This document shows, in pieces, positions 1 through 9,383 of a stretch of DNA of 64,000 bases (position 1 is its first letter; each line of letters starts with the position of its first letter). Made by a program: the position numbers and the translations under genes. The DNA comes from Oscillospiraceae bacterium (GTDB lineage Bacteria > Bacillota > Clostridia > Oscillospirales > Ruminococcaceae). The notes beneath the pieces are model-generated. The model did no database searches, had not been told where the DNA came from, and saw only the letters and a program-made list of their open reading frames with translations. The stretch is from assembly GCA_031260665.1 (NCBI GenBank), contig JAISLD010000008.1, positions 37,196 through 101,195 on the forward strand. Direction: 5' to 3'.

Positions 1-41
1 AATTAAGTTTAATATGTATAAATTGTTTCAAAAAGGTTTGT

Positions 42-1430
42 ATGAACTCGTTTGATGAGATATGGAAAACCGCGTGCGAGATTGTCGATTGCTCGGCGAC
101 GGCAAAAGGCGTATGGCTCAACAACCTGCGCCCTGTTTGCCTTGCCGACAACAAAGCTGTGTTTCTTTGTGAAAACGAATTTGCGAAGAAAACGATAGAA
201 GAAAACTTCGCGGAGGTGATAGCCGACGCGATAGAGCGAACAATCGGTTTCCCCGTGAAACCCGCGTTCAAGGTTGAAAACGAACTCTCAAACGAACAGC
301 GAGTGAAGATGAATCTGCCTGTTCCTCGTATCTATGAAAAAATTGACGAACTTGAGGACGACGAGGAGATGACCGAGAAGCTCCGCAGAGCGGAGAACGC
401 CGGCATATACAAATACACGTTCGATACGTTTATCACAGGGGAGAGCAACCGACTCGCTTATTCCGCCTGCAAGTCAATCGCTCAAGGGAAAACGGGTACA
501 TACAATCCGCTGTACATCTACAGCGAACCCGGACTTGGAAAGACGCACCTCCTAAAAGCCGTTGTTGATGAACTGAAAGCGAACTTTCCGTCAATGCGGA
601 TAGTTTTTGTGTCGAGTGAGAACTTTGTCGGCGAGTACGTCAGCTCAGTCAAAAACGGCCGAACCACCGAGTTTCGCGACAAATACCGCAACACCGACAT
701 TCTGCTGGTTGACGATGTGCAGTTTCTCGCGGGAAAGAAAGAATCGCAGTCGGAACTTTTCTTCACGTTTAATGAACTGCAAGACAAGGGCAAGCAGACG
801 ATATTCACAAGCGACAGACCGCCGAAAGAGATTCTCGATATAGAGGTGCGGCTTCGCACACGGTTTGAATGGGGGCTTTTAGCTGATATCGGGTTGCCCG
901 AGTTTGAAACACGGCTTGCTATCGTCAAACGAAAAGCGGAGCTGATAGGTTTTGTTATCCCAAACCACATAATGGAAGTGTTGGCCGACAAGCTGAAAGA
1001 CAACATTCGGCAGATAGAAGGCGCGGTTATCAAGCTGCACGCTCTTTGCTCAATCACGGGGCTGGCAAGTCCGTCAATGACACAGGCGCAGAACGTCATT
1101 CGTGAGGTGATGAGCGAAAAGGTTGACGTTCCGTTGACGGTTGAGAAGATAACGGGAGAGATAGCGGCAATCTATGGCGTGTCACGCGAGGAAATCCGCG
1201 GAACAAACCGTGCCGCCAACGTGTCAACAGCAAGGCAAATCGCTATCTATGTGGTTCACAGGTTGACGGGGCTTAGTTACGTTGAGATAGGCAAAGAGTT
1301 TTCGGGGCGTGACCACTCCACGGTGGTCTATGCCATATCGAAAGTGAAAAAGAAGATTAACGAGGACGCGGCGTTTCGTGCCACAATCGAGGACATCGTT
1401 CGCAACATCGGGAATCTCGGCAGTTTATAA
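42..1430 (+). CDS. dnaA: Chromosomal replication initiator DnaA
   Basis: AAA+ motifs (LLVDDVQFLAGK, RTRFEWGL) and C-terminal GRDHSTVVYA DNA-binding signature. Confidence 0.97.
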   Translation: MNSFDEIWKTACEIVDCSATAKGVWLNNLRPVCLADNKAVFLCENEFAKKTIEENFAEVIADAIERTIGFPVKPAFKVENELSNEQRVKMNLPVPRIYEKIDELEDDEEMTEKLRRAENAGIYKYTFDTFITGESNRLAYSACKSIAQGKTGTYNPLYIYSEPGLGKTHLLKAVVDELKANFPSMRIVFVSSENFVGEYVSSVKNGRTTEFRDKYRNTDILLVDDVQFLAGKKESQSELFFTFNELQDKGKQTIFTSDRPPKEILDIEVRLRTRFEWGLLADIGLPEFETRLAIVKRKAELIGFVIPNHIMEVLADKLKDNIRQIEGAVIKLHALCSITGLASPSMTQAQNVIREVMSEKVDVPLTVEKITGEIAAIYGVSREEIRGTNRAANVSTARQIAIYVVHRLTGLSYVEIGKEFSGRDHSTVVYAISKVKKKINEDAAFRATIEDIVRNIGNLGSL

Positions 1431-1438
1431 GGTTTGAA

Positions 1439-2971
1439 ATGAGATACGTAGTAACGGCAGAACAAATGAAAATCGCTGAACTTAACGCCGAGATGCTCGG
1501 CGTTTCGGCGTTTTCGCTTATGGAGCGAGCAGGCGAGGCGACCGCCGACATAATCGAGCGGCGACTCGGCGGTGTTGCGGGCGGACGCGCCGTCATTCTT
1601 TGTGGTCGCGGCAACAACGGCGGCGACGGAATTGCTCTCGGTGCGTCGCTTGTGGAGCGAGATATGTCGGTTACTGCTGTGTTCGTGAACGGAGAGCCGT
1701 CAAGTGAAACTGCTTTACAGTGCTTTGACAAGTACTGCGTGCAGCACAAAACCTTTACGCGAATGAATTATCGTGGTCGCGAACATGTTGTGCGCGACCT
1801 TTTGGCGGAAGCGGACATCATCTGTGAATGTGTTTGCGGTACGGGGTTTCGTGGTTCACAGATAGAACCGTATCTCTCCGAACTCTTTTCTTATGTGAGA
1901 TTTGAGTGTGTAAATGCACTTAGGTTGTCGATCGACCTGCCGTGTGGCGTGACGACAAACGACGGTCAGATTGTTCGCGGTGCGTTTCAACCTGATTTGG
2001 TTGTCAGCCTCGGTGGTGTAAAGCTTGGCGCATTGTCACACCGTGCTTTTCAGTTTTGCGGCGAGATTCTCTATGCCGACATCGGTATCCCTGCTGAGTG
2101 TTACACCGAGTATGCCGCGCTTTTCACTACCGACGAGGTGCTTGACTGGTTCCCAAAGCGAACGGTTGCTTCGCATAAAGGCACGTTCGGCAGGCTGCTG
2201 AACATTGCGGGCAGTGTGAACTATCCCGGTGCTGCGGTGCTGTCAACCAAAGGGGCTTTGCGGTCGGGTGTTGGTGTGATGGTGCTGTGTTCCGCACCGA
2301 GTGTTCTTGCGGCGGCTGCGGTGTCAACCCCCGAAGCTGTACAGCTGCCGATACTGCAAAACGGCAAGTTCTCGACTGACAATCAACTTGAGTTGACAGA
2401 GCAACTCGACAAAGCGACTGCGGTGTCAATCGGGTGTGGACTCGGCACATCGGCTACCGCGAAGCGTGTCGTAAACTTTGTCCTTAAAAACGCGAAAACC
2501 CCGATTATTTTAGACGCGGACGGAATAAATCTGGTTTCGGACAATATAAATAGCTTAAAGAACGGCAAACCCTTGCTTCTCACGCCGCACCCGGGCGAGT
2601 TCTCGCGGCTGACGGGGCTGGGAATCGAGGATATTCAAGCGGACAGGGTTGGGCACGCAAGGCGTTTCGCGATGAAACACGGCGTTCATCTGCTCCTCAA
2701 AGGCGCGAGGACTGTGATTGCGGCGGCTGACGGCAGAGCGGCGGTGGTCAGCTCGGGTTGCGCCGCGTTGGCGCGTGGAGGAAGCGGCGATGTTCTCACC
2801 GGGATAATCGGCGCACTTGCGGCAGGCGGGGTGCCGCTGTTTGAGGCGGCAATGCTTGGGGCGCACGTCCACGGGCTTGCGGCTGACAAGCTGACCGAGC
2901 AACTCTCCTCGTTTGGCGTGCTGCCGTCTGATGTCGCGGAGTTTTTGCCATTCATACGAGCGGGGCTGTAA
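1439..2971 (+). CDS. nnr: Bifunctional NAD(P)H-hydrate epimerase/dehydratase
   Basis: N-terminal YjeF-like domain (CGRGNNGGDG) plus C-terminal carbohydrate-kinase-like domain (LTPHPGEFSRL, GGSGDVLTG). Confidence 0.93.
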   Translation: MRYVVTAEQMKIAELNAEMLGVSAFSLMERAGEATADIIERRLGGVAGGRAVILCGRGNNGGDGIALGASLVERDMSVTAVFVNGEPSSETALQCFDKYCVQHKTFTRMNYRGREHVVRDLLAEADIICECVCGTGFRGSQIEPYLSELFSYVRFECVNALRLSIDLPCGVTTNDGQIVRGAFQPDLVVSLGGVKLGALSHRAFQFCGEILYADIGIPAECYTEYAALFTTDEVLDWFPKRTVASHKGTFGRLLNIAGSVNYPGAAVLSTKGALRSGVGVMVLCSAPSVLAAAAVSTPEAVQLPILQNGKFSTDNQLELTEQLDKATAVSIGCGLGTSATAKRVVNFVLKNAKTPIILDADGINLVSDNINSLKNGKPLLLTPHPGEFSRLTGLGIEDIQADRVGHARRFAMKHGVHLLLKGARTVIAAADGRAAVVSSGCAALARGGSGDVLTGIIGALAAGGVPLFEAAMLGAHVHGLAADKLTEQLSSFGVLPSDVAEFLPFIRAGL

Positions 2972-3015
2972 ACATAGATACGTTTACACCTCGTAATTCT
3001 TGCGAGGTGTTTTTT

Positions 3016-3552
3016 ATGTTCAAAAAAGTGGCTGTCTTGGTGTCAACCTGTTTTGGTTTAGTGCTTATGTCCTCTTGTGCTGTTATGCCGTTTGCCCCCT
3101 CGCTTGATAAGTCGTGGGAGTTCTCGGCTGTGATTGATGAGCAAGGCGAGCAAATTGAAGCGACCTTGATTCGCAAAGCCGACGGGGTGTGGGACGCCGT
3201 GTTTTCCGCGCCTGAAACGCTTGACGGCACGCGAATGACGGTGAAAAGCGGCGAAGTTGCGATGAGCAGGGGAGATGTGGCTGTCACGTTGCCCGCGAAC
3301 ATCGAGGGTGTAATCCTCAAAGCGTTTACAGCGTTTGACAAGGCGGCGCGTGGTGAAACGAACGCCGTCAAACCGGGAAAAGAGGACATTATATACATCG
3401 GCGACGGGTACACATTGACAGCCGAACGCGGCACGGGTGTGCCGATAAAGCTCACACTCGACCGTGCCGTCATTGACTATAAATCTGCAAAGGTTTACAC
3501 CTACGACGAGCCTGCTGAAACAAACGTACAGCCGACAGACGTGACGTTTTGA
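3016..3552 (+). CDS. Putative lipoprotein
   Basis: Signal peptide with lipobox-like LMSSC; ATG 3016 preceded by GAGGTG at SD spacing. Confidence 0.7.
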   Translation: MFKKVAVLVSTCFGLVLMSSCAVMPFAPSLDKSWEFSAVIDEQGEQIEATLIRKADGVWDAVFSAPETLDGTRMTVKSGEVAMSRGDVAVTLPANIEGVILKAFTAFDKAARGETNAVKPGKEDIIYIGDGYTLTAERGTGVPIKLTLDRAVIDYKSAKVYTYDEPAETNVQPTDVTF

Positions 3553-3704
3553 CGTAGATATTATTATAAAAACATCTGAGTAATAAGCTATTTGTGTTAT
3601 TTAATCGGTATTTATAAAATTAAACACCTTTTCTTATGGGAGAGGTGTTTTTTGCTGAAACTTGGTTAAACTAAACATATCATTCAAACAAAGGAGCTAA
3701 CACA

Positions 3705-4331
3705 ATGAGAAACTTCAGCGACATTTTGCTTGACCCTGCCGAAACCGCAATCGTCATCGTTGACCACCAACCGCAGATGTACTTTGGCGTTGAGAGCGCG
3801 CCGCGTGCCGTGATTCTGAAAAACATCGTTGCCCTTGCCAAAACCGCGCAAGTGTTTGGCGTGCCTTGCGTGCTGACGACAGTCGCCGAAAAAGAGTTTT
3901 CGGGACTTCTGTTGTCGAAAATCCAGTCGGTCTATCCCGGTGTTGTGCCGATAAACCGCACGTCTATCAACGCGTGGGAGGACCAGAACCTGAAGAAAGC
4001 GGTACTCGGCACACGAAAGAAGAACATTCTTTTCGCGGGGCTGTGGACCGAGGCCTGCGTGACTTTCCCCGCGTTGTCGGCAAAAAGCGAGGGGCACAAC
4101 GTCTATGTCGTGACCGACGCGTGTGGCGGCGCGACAAGAGAAGCGCACGATATGGCGGTTTCTCGTATGACGCAGCAGGGCGTAATCCCGGTGACGTGGC
4201 AGCAAGTGCTTCTTGAATTCCAACGCGATTGGAACAACAAAGACACCTACAACGCGGTTATGGGAGTGGTGCAAGAGTTTTCGGGGGCGTATGGTATCGG
4301 TGTGGAGTACGCGAACACGATGCTGCAGTAG
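3705..4331 (+). CDS. Isochorismatase family hydrolase
   Basis: VDHQPQMYFGV start, internal AGLWTEACVTFPALSA motif. Confidence 0.85.
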   Translation: MRNFSDILLDPAETAIVIVDHQPQMYFGVESAPRAVILKNIVALAKTAQVFGVPCVLTTVAEKEFSGLLLSKIQSVYPGVVPINRTSINAWEDQNLKKAVLGTRKKNILFAGLWTEACVTFPALSAKSEGHNVYVVTDACGGATREAHDMAVSRMTQQGVIPVTWQQVLLEFQRDWNNKDTYNAVMGVVQEFSGAYGIGVEYANTMLQ

Positions 4332-4397
4332 CACACATCGCTTATTCGGTTAAATCAAAACGCACCTCTCCTGCAATAGAGAGGTGCTTTTATTTTG

Positions 4398-4661
4398 TTA
4401 TCTCGGCTTTTTATTCGGTGGCTGAACCTCACAGGTGACAAGAATCGTATCCTCACCGATAACCTCTATCTCTTCCCACGCGATTGCGGTGTCCTCGCCG
4501 CGACCGAACAAACCGAAGAACTTCCCGCGACCACGCACAAGCAGCTTGCAGACTCTCGCGGTGTAAACATCGAACTCAATGTCGTCGGGGAAGCCGAGTT
4601 TCGCTCCGTTTTTGATGTTGATTATCTCTTTGTATTTCAGGTCGTCGAAACTGCAGAGCAT
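4398..4661 (-). CDS. YlmC/YmxH family PRC-barrel sporulation protein
   Basis: SFDDLKYKEIINIKNGAKLGFPDDIEFD pattern of the YlmC/YmxH family. Confidence 0.8.
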   Translation of the reverse strand: MLCSFDDLKYKEIINIKNGAKLGFPDDIEFDVYTARVCKLLVRGRGKFFGLFGRGEDTAIAWEEIEVIGEDTILVTCEVQPPNKKPR

Positions 4662-4753
4662 AACGCTACCTCGTAAGCCTACTTAATGCTGATTGAATAA
4701 TTATTTTGTGTTCTTCCCCCCACAAAAGGGGGAGAACACAGCTTTTAATTGTT

Positions 4754-4926
4754 TATAGTAGGTTAAATTAAAAACGCTAAAGCGTTTTTGCAGTCGCTTT
4801 TAGCGACTGCCGCGCCTACGGCGCGGATTTACCCGTCCTGATACGCCAGTGCGCGGCAAAGCCGCGCCGCCGCTTCGCGGCGAAAACTCAAAACACTTTA
4901 GTGTTTTGAGTTTAATTGGCTATATA
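4754..4926. repeat. Family A modular multi-hairpin element
   Basis: TATAGTAGGTTAAAT...TTTAATTGGCTATATA enclosing six hairpins and the spacer complementary to GGCGTATCAGGACGG. Confidence 0.9.
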
Positions 4927-5240
4927 ATATATTCAAGCAAAAGTTCGTCCGATAACTGCGGACGCTTGTTTGTTGATGATTGAAACACATATCCCGACGG
5001 TCATACCCCTCGGGTTGGTGCCCGACAGGTAATAAGCTGATTGCCCATACGCCCCAACTTAAAAAATACTTTGTATTTTTTAAGTTAAACGGCTATATCA
5101 ACGCGTCGCCTTTCACCTTATTGTCTCTCGGGCACCAAGCTTTACAAGTATTATCAAATATGTTATAATTAAAATGTATACTTTGACGCGGACAACGCGT
5201 CATATACTAAACACATAGGTATACAAAGAAAGGAAACGGT

Positions 5241-5813
5241 ATGAAATACGACATCACAGAGATAGGGCGTCGCTTGAAAGAAACGCGCGAGTATCTTGAC
5301 GTTTCGCCTCAAGAAATGGCGGACAAGCTGCGAATTAGTCAGACAGAGTATCTGGCGGCGGAATCAACGCCTGATGCGCTGTCGCTTTCAACACTGTACG
5401 AATGTGCCGAAGTCCTCGGCGTCGAGTTGGTCGAGCTGCTTACGGGGGAACAACCGCGGTTAAGCAAGTTCTCGCTGGTCAAAAACGGCGAGGGTTTCCC
5501 GATGAAACGGCGTGAGGGTTTCTCTTATCAGCACTTGGCACATCTGTTTACCCATAAGAAAATCGAACCGCTTAAAGTCGTGTCGCCTGCCCTGCAGGAC
5601 GCCGAAACAAAGCCGCTTCATATGTCAAGCCACGACGGACAAGAGTGGGACTATATCTTGACGGGGAAACTGCGCTTTGCGATAGGTGAGGAGGAAAACC
5701 TCCGTGAAGTTGTGCTTGAACCGGGAGACAGCGTTTATTACGACAGCAAGAACCCACACGGTATGGTCGCAATCGGCGGCGAAGCCTGCGAGTTTTTGGC
5801 TGTGCTAATCTAA
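5241..5813 (+). CDS. XRE-family transcriptional regulator with cupin domain
   Basis: N-terminal HTH (RRLKETREYLDVSPQEMADKL) and C-terminal cupin (HDGQEWDYILTGKLRF...EPGDSVYYDSKNPHGM). Confidence 0.9.
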   Translation: MKYDITEIGRRLKETREYLDVSPQEMADKLRISQTEYLAAESTPDALSLSTLYECAEVLGVELVELLTGEQPRLSKFSLVKNGEGFPMKRREGFSYQHLAHLFTHKKIEPLKVVSPALQDAETKPLHMSSHDGQEWDYILTGKLRFAIGEEENLREVVLEPGDSVYYDSKNPHGMVAIGGEACEFLAVLI

Positions 5814-5832
5814 CTACAAAGGAAATTATACA

Positions 5833-7509
5833 ATGAGATTCAATACAATTGCCGAATATCACGAAAACTTTGTTGATGTCGGCTTTGACAGGCGCGGCGT
5901 GTTCTCGTCGATGAAGATAACCGCACCCGATAACTTTAACTTCGCGTATGACATAATAGACAAATTCGCGGAGATGGAACCCAACAGACCGGCACTCGTT
6001 TGGACAAACGGCGCTGACGAACGACGATTCACTTACGGCGACTTGTCGCGGCTGTCAAACCAAGCGGCTAACCTTTTCGCGGCGGAGGGGATAAAAAAAG
6101 GCGACAAGGTTATGCTGGTGCTGAAGCGGCACTATCAGTTTTGGTTTGCTCTGCTTGGTTTGATGAAACTCGGCGCGGTCGCGATACCCGCGACTCATTT
6201 GCTGACCGAGAAAGACTTTTCGTATCGCTTCAAGAACGCGGAGGTCGTGGGGATTGTCGCAACAGGGGCGAATCCCGAAGTCGCCGAGTATGTCGACTTG
6301 GCTGAAAAAGAACTCGGCGTGTCGCTGAAAGCAAAGCTAATCGCCAACGGTGAAGTGAAGCAAGCAGGTTGGAAAAATTTTGACGAACTGATTGACAGTC
6401 AGCCCGACACCTTTCAGCGAGTGGAGAACACGGCCGACGATATGGTGCTGCTCTACTTCACGAGCGGCACGACAGGCTATCCCAAGATGGTGACGCACGG
6501 TCACCGCTATTCGCTGTCGCACCTGCAATCGGGAATGTGGCAGAACCTGCAACCCGACAGCCTCCATCTCACGATTGCCGACACGGGTTGGGCGAAAGCC
6601 GTGTGGGGCAAGTTTTTCCCGCAGTTTTTGTTTGGGGCGCAAGTCTTTGTTTATGACTTTGAGAGATTTGTTGCTGAAGATATACTGCGAGTAATAGAAA
6701 AGTTCAAGGTTACGTCTTTTTGTGCGCCGCCCACGATGTATCGGTTCTTCATTCAAGAGGATTTGAGCAAGTACGACTTGTCGGCACTGAAGTACACCAC
6801 GACAGCAGGGGAGGCGCTTAACCCCGAGGTCTTTGAGAAGTGGAAGAAGCAGACAGGCAAGATGATAATGGAGGGCTTCGGTCAAACCGAGACCGTCATT
6901 ATGCTTGCCAATCTCCCCGGCACAACGCCAAAGCCCGGTTCACTCGGCAAGCCGCTGCCACTTTACAACATAGACTTGGTTGACGCGGACGGCAACTCGG
7001 TGAAAGATGGTGAAAACGGCGAGATAATCATGAGAGAAACAGGAAACGGGAGAAAAAGCGACGGATTCACCCCGGGGTATTACAAGAACAGCGAGATGGA
7101 CGACAAACTGTGGGAAGGCGGCGTGTTCCACACGGGCGATGTGGCTTGGCGAGATGAGGACGGGTTCTACTGGTATGTCGGCCGCAACGACGACGTTATC
7201 AAGTCGTCGGGATACCGAATCGGACCGTTTGAAGTGGAGAGCGTGCTTATGACGCACCCTGCCGTGCTTGAGTGTGCGGTCACAGGCGCGGACGACCCTG
7301 TACGCGGCAAAGTCGTCAAGGCAACGATTATCCTCACAAAGGGATACGCACCCTCGCCCGAACTCGCGAAAGAACTGCAAGCTCACGTCAAGAAGAACAC
7401 CGCTCCTTATAAGTATCCGCGTATCGTTCAGTTTGTTGACGAACTGCCCAAGACAATAAGCGGCAAGATAAAACGCGCGGAGATAAGAGAACGCGACAAC
7501 TCTAACTGA
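5833..7509 (+). CDS. AMP-binding acyl-CoA synthetase
   Basis: YFTSGTTGYPKM, GFGQTET, GDVAWRDEDGFYWYVGRNDDVIKSSGYRIGPFEVE, PKTISGKIKR. Confidence 0.93.
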   Translation: MRFNTIAEYHENFVDVGFDRRGVFSSMKITAPDNFNFAYDIIDKFAEMEPNRPALVWTNGADERRFTYGDLSRLSNQAANLFAAEGIKKGDKVMLVLKRHYQFWFALLGLMKLGAVAIPATHLLTEKDFSYRFKNAEVVGIVATGANPEVAEYVDLAEKELGVSLKAKLIANGEVKQAGWKNFDELIDSQPDTFQRVENTADDMVLLYFTSGTTGYPKMVTHGHRYSLSHLQSGMWQNLQPDSLHLTIADTGWAKAVWGKFFPQFLFGAQVFVYDFERFVAEDILRVIEKFKVTSFCAPPTMYRFFIQEDLSKYDLSALKYTTTAGEALNPEVFEKWKKQTGKMIMEGFGQTETVIMLANLPGTTPKPGSLGKPLPLYNIDLVDADGNSVKDGENGEIIMRETGNGRKSDGFTPGYYKNSEMDDKLWEGGVFHTGDVAWRDEDGFYWYVGRNDDVIKSSGYRIGPFEVESVLMTHPAVLECAVTGADDPVRGKVVKATIILTKGYAPSPELAKELQAHVKKNTAPYKYPRIVQFVDELPKTISGKIKRAEIRERDNSN

Positions 7510-7606
7510 TGTTTGCCTTGTCGGCAAGAAAAGAAACAGTGTGCTTTCCCCCGCGTGGGTGGGGGAGAGTACACTGAATGGTTACTTACATTTATAACGA
7601 GAACTT

Positions 7607-8119
7607 ATGACAATTACATACGACAACACAGACGCGGAATATATATTGGGATACCGAATCTTCTACAACAAGTTTGGCTGGCGGTCAAAGGTCTTTGCGG
7701 GTGTGTTTATCCTTGCGGCGGCTCTTGGCGTCAATATGGTGGTCGTTTCGGGGTTCAGCAGCCTGTACGGCTACTTGCTCGTGGGAATCGGCGGCTTTAT
7801 GGCGATACAGCGGCTGATGACACCGCGAACAATGGCGAAGAAACTGCGCCTTTATTTAGCGGAGATGCCGAAAGAAACCTACTCGCTTTCACTTCAAGAA
7901 CAGCGGTTTGTGATTACGACAAATTTTGAAAACACGGAAAAGCCGCCGCATATCGACACCGTGTCTTACACGACAGAGCAAGTTGACGTGGTGGTGAAAG
8001 AGGAACTATACTTGTTTGTCGTCAACCGCAAGGTGCTGTACAGCGTGCCGAAACGCTGCTTGACCGAAGAACAAGTAGCCTCACTTGACGAATATTTGAA
8101 AGATAAGGCATTGATATGA
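7607..8119 (+). CDS. YcxB-like membrane protein
   Basis: Two predicted TM segments followed by a soluble C-terminal domain; YcxB-like organisation. Confidence 0.5.
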   Translation: MTITYDNTDAEYILGYRIFYNKFGWRSKVFAGVFILAAALGVNMVVVSGFSSLYGYLLVGIGGFMAIQRLMTPRTMAKKLRLYLAEMPKETYSLSLQEQRFVITTNFENTEKPPHIDTVSYTTEQVDVVVKEELYLFVVNRKVLYSVPKRCLTEEQVASLDEYLKDKALI

Positions 8120-8150
8120 CGTTTAACTCGTTAAAGGAGCATATATTACG

Positions 8151-9305
8151 ATGACAACAATAGCTGAAGAATCCTTGCGGAAGCACAAAGAGTGGCGTGG
8201 GAAAATTGAGGTTATCTCACGCGCACCGATTACAACGAAAGAAGAACTTGCGCTTGCGTACACACCGGGTGTAGCCGAGCCTTGTTTGAGAATAAAGGAC
8301 GACCCCGATTTGTCTTACGAGTACACTCGGCGCGGCAACCTCGTGGCGGTGATTACCGACGGGACAGCGGTGCTTGGTTTGGGCGACATCGGCGGACTTG
8401 CGGGAATGCCCGTGATGGAAGGAAAGTGCGCCTTGTTCAAAGAGTTTGCGGGAGTTGACGCGTTTCCGCTTTGCATAAAGACAAAAGATACAAGCGAGTT
8501 TATCAGAACAGTCGAGCTGCTCTCTGATAGTTTCGGCGGGATAAACCTTGAGGATATCGCCGCTCCCCGTTGCTTTGAGATAGAGCGTGAACTGAAGAAA
8601 CGCCTTTCTATCCCCGTGTTTCACGACGACCAGCACGGCACGGCGGTGGTTGCGGCGGCGGCACTCATCAATGCGCTGAAAGTCGCGGAGATAGATATTC
8701 ACGAAGCGACAGCCGTGATAAACGGTGCGGGAGCGGCAGGTATTTCGGTTGCGCGTCAGTTCTTGGCACTCGGTGTCGGCGATGTGCGCCTTGTTGACCT
8801 CTGCGGTTGCCTAAACGCCGACGAAACTTACGACAACGCGGCACACGCCGAGATATCAAAGCTGACAAACAAGAAGCGACTGCGTGGCGGCTTGAAAGAC
8901 GCGCTTGTGGGCGCGGACGTGTTTGTCGGGGTGTCGAAACCCGGGGTGCTTAACCCCGAGTGGCTCTCGCTGATGAACTCACGCCCGATTGTCTTTGCGA
9001 TGGCTAACCCTCTGCCCGAGATTATGCCCGACGAAGCAAAACAGGCGGGTGCGTTCATTGTCGGCACGGGGAGGAGCGACTTCCCGAATCAGATAAACAA
9101 TCTGCTCGCGTTCCCCGGGATATTTAAGGGGGCGTTGATGTCACGGGCGAGAGATATCACCGAGGAGATGAAGGTCGCCGCGACATACGCAATAGCGGCG
9201 GTTGCGGAGGAGGACGGGCTGTCAACGGAGTATATCATACCTTCGCCGCTTGACAGACGAGTGGCTGACCGAGTGGCGGAAGCTGTTTCCTACTGTTCCG
9301 TTTGA
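8151..9305 (+). CDS. NAD(P)-dependent malic enzyme
   Basis: AYTPGVAEPCLRI, VFHDDQHGTAVV, NGAGAAGISVARQ. Confidence 0.95.
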   Translation: MTTIAEESLRKHKEWRGKIEVISRAPITTKEELALAYTPGVAEPCLRIKDDPDLSYEYTRRGNLVAVITDGTAVLGLGDIGGLAGMPVMEGKCALFKEFAGVDAFPLCIKTKDTSEFIRTVELLSDSFGGINLEDIAAPRCFEIERELKKRLSIPVFHDDQHGTAVVAAAALINALKVAEIDIHEATAVINGAGAAGISVARQFLALGVGDVRLVDLCGCLNADETYDNAAHAEISKLTNKKRLRGGLKDALVGADVFVGVSKPGVLNPEWLSLMNSRPIVFAMANPLPEIMPDEAKQAGAFIVGTGRSDFPNQINNLLAFPGIFKGALMSRARDITEEMKVAATYAIAAVAEEDGLSTEYIIPSPLDRRVADRVAEAVSYCSV

Positions 9306-9383
9306 CCGAACAAGCGTTCCGTTTGACCGTATAAATTAAATTAAAACATAACTTCAGCCCGACCTACAAGGTCGGGTGTTGGT

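Noticed and set aside
5833-7509. Secondary-metabolite (NRPS) adenylation module
   Set aside because: Stand-alone acyl-CoA synthetase paired with an XRE-cupin regulator; no condensation or carrier domains.
9295-9328. GTTCCGTTTGACCG direct repeat at the malic enzyme stop
   Set aside because: Short local duplication after the stop codon with no further structure; likely replication slippage.
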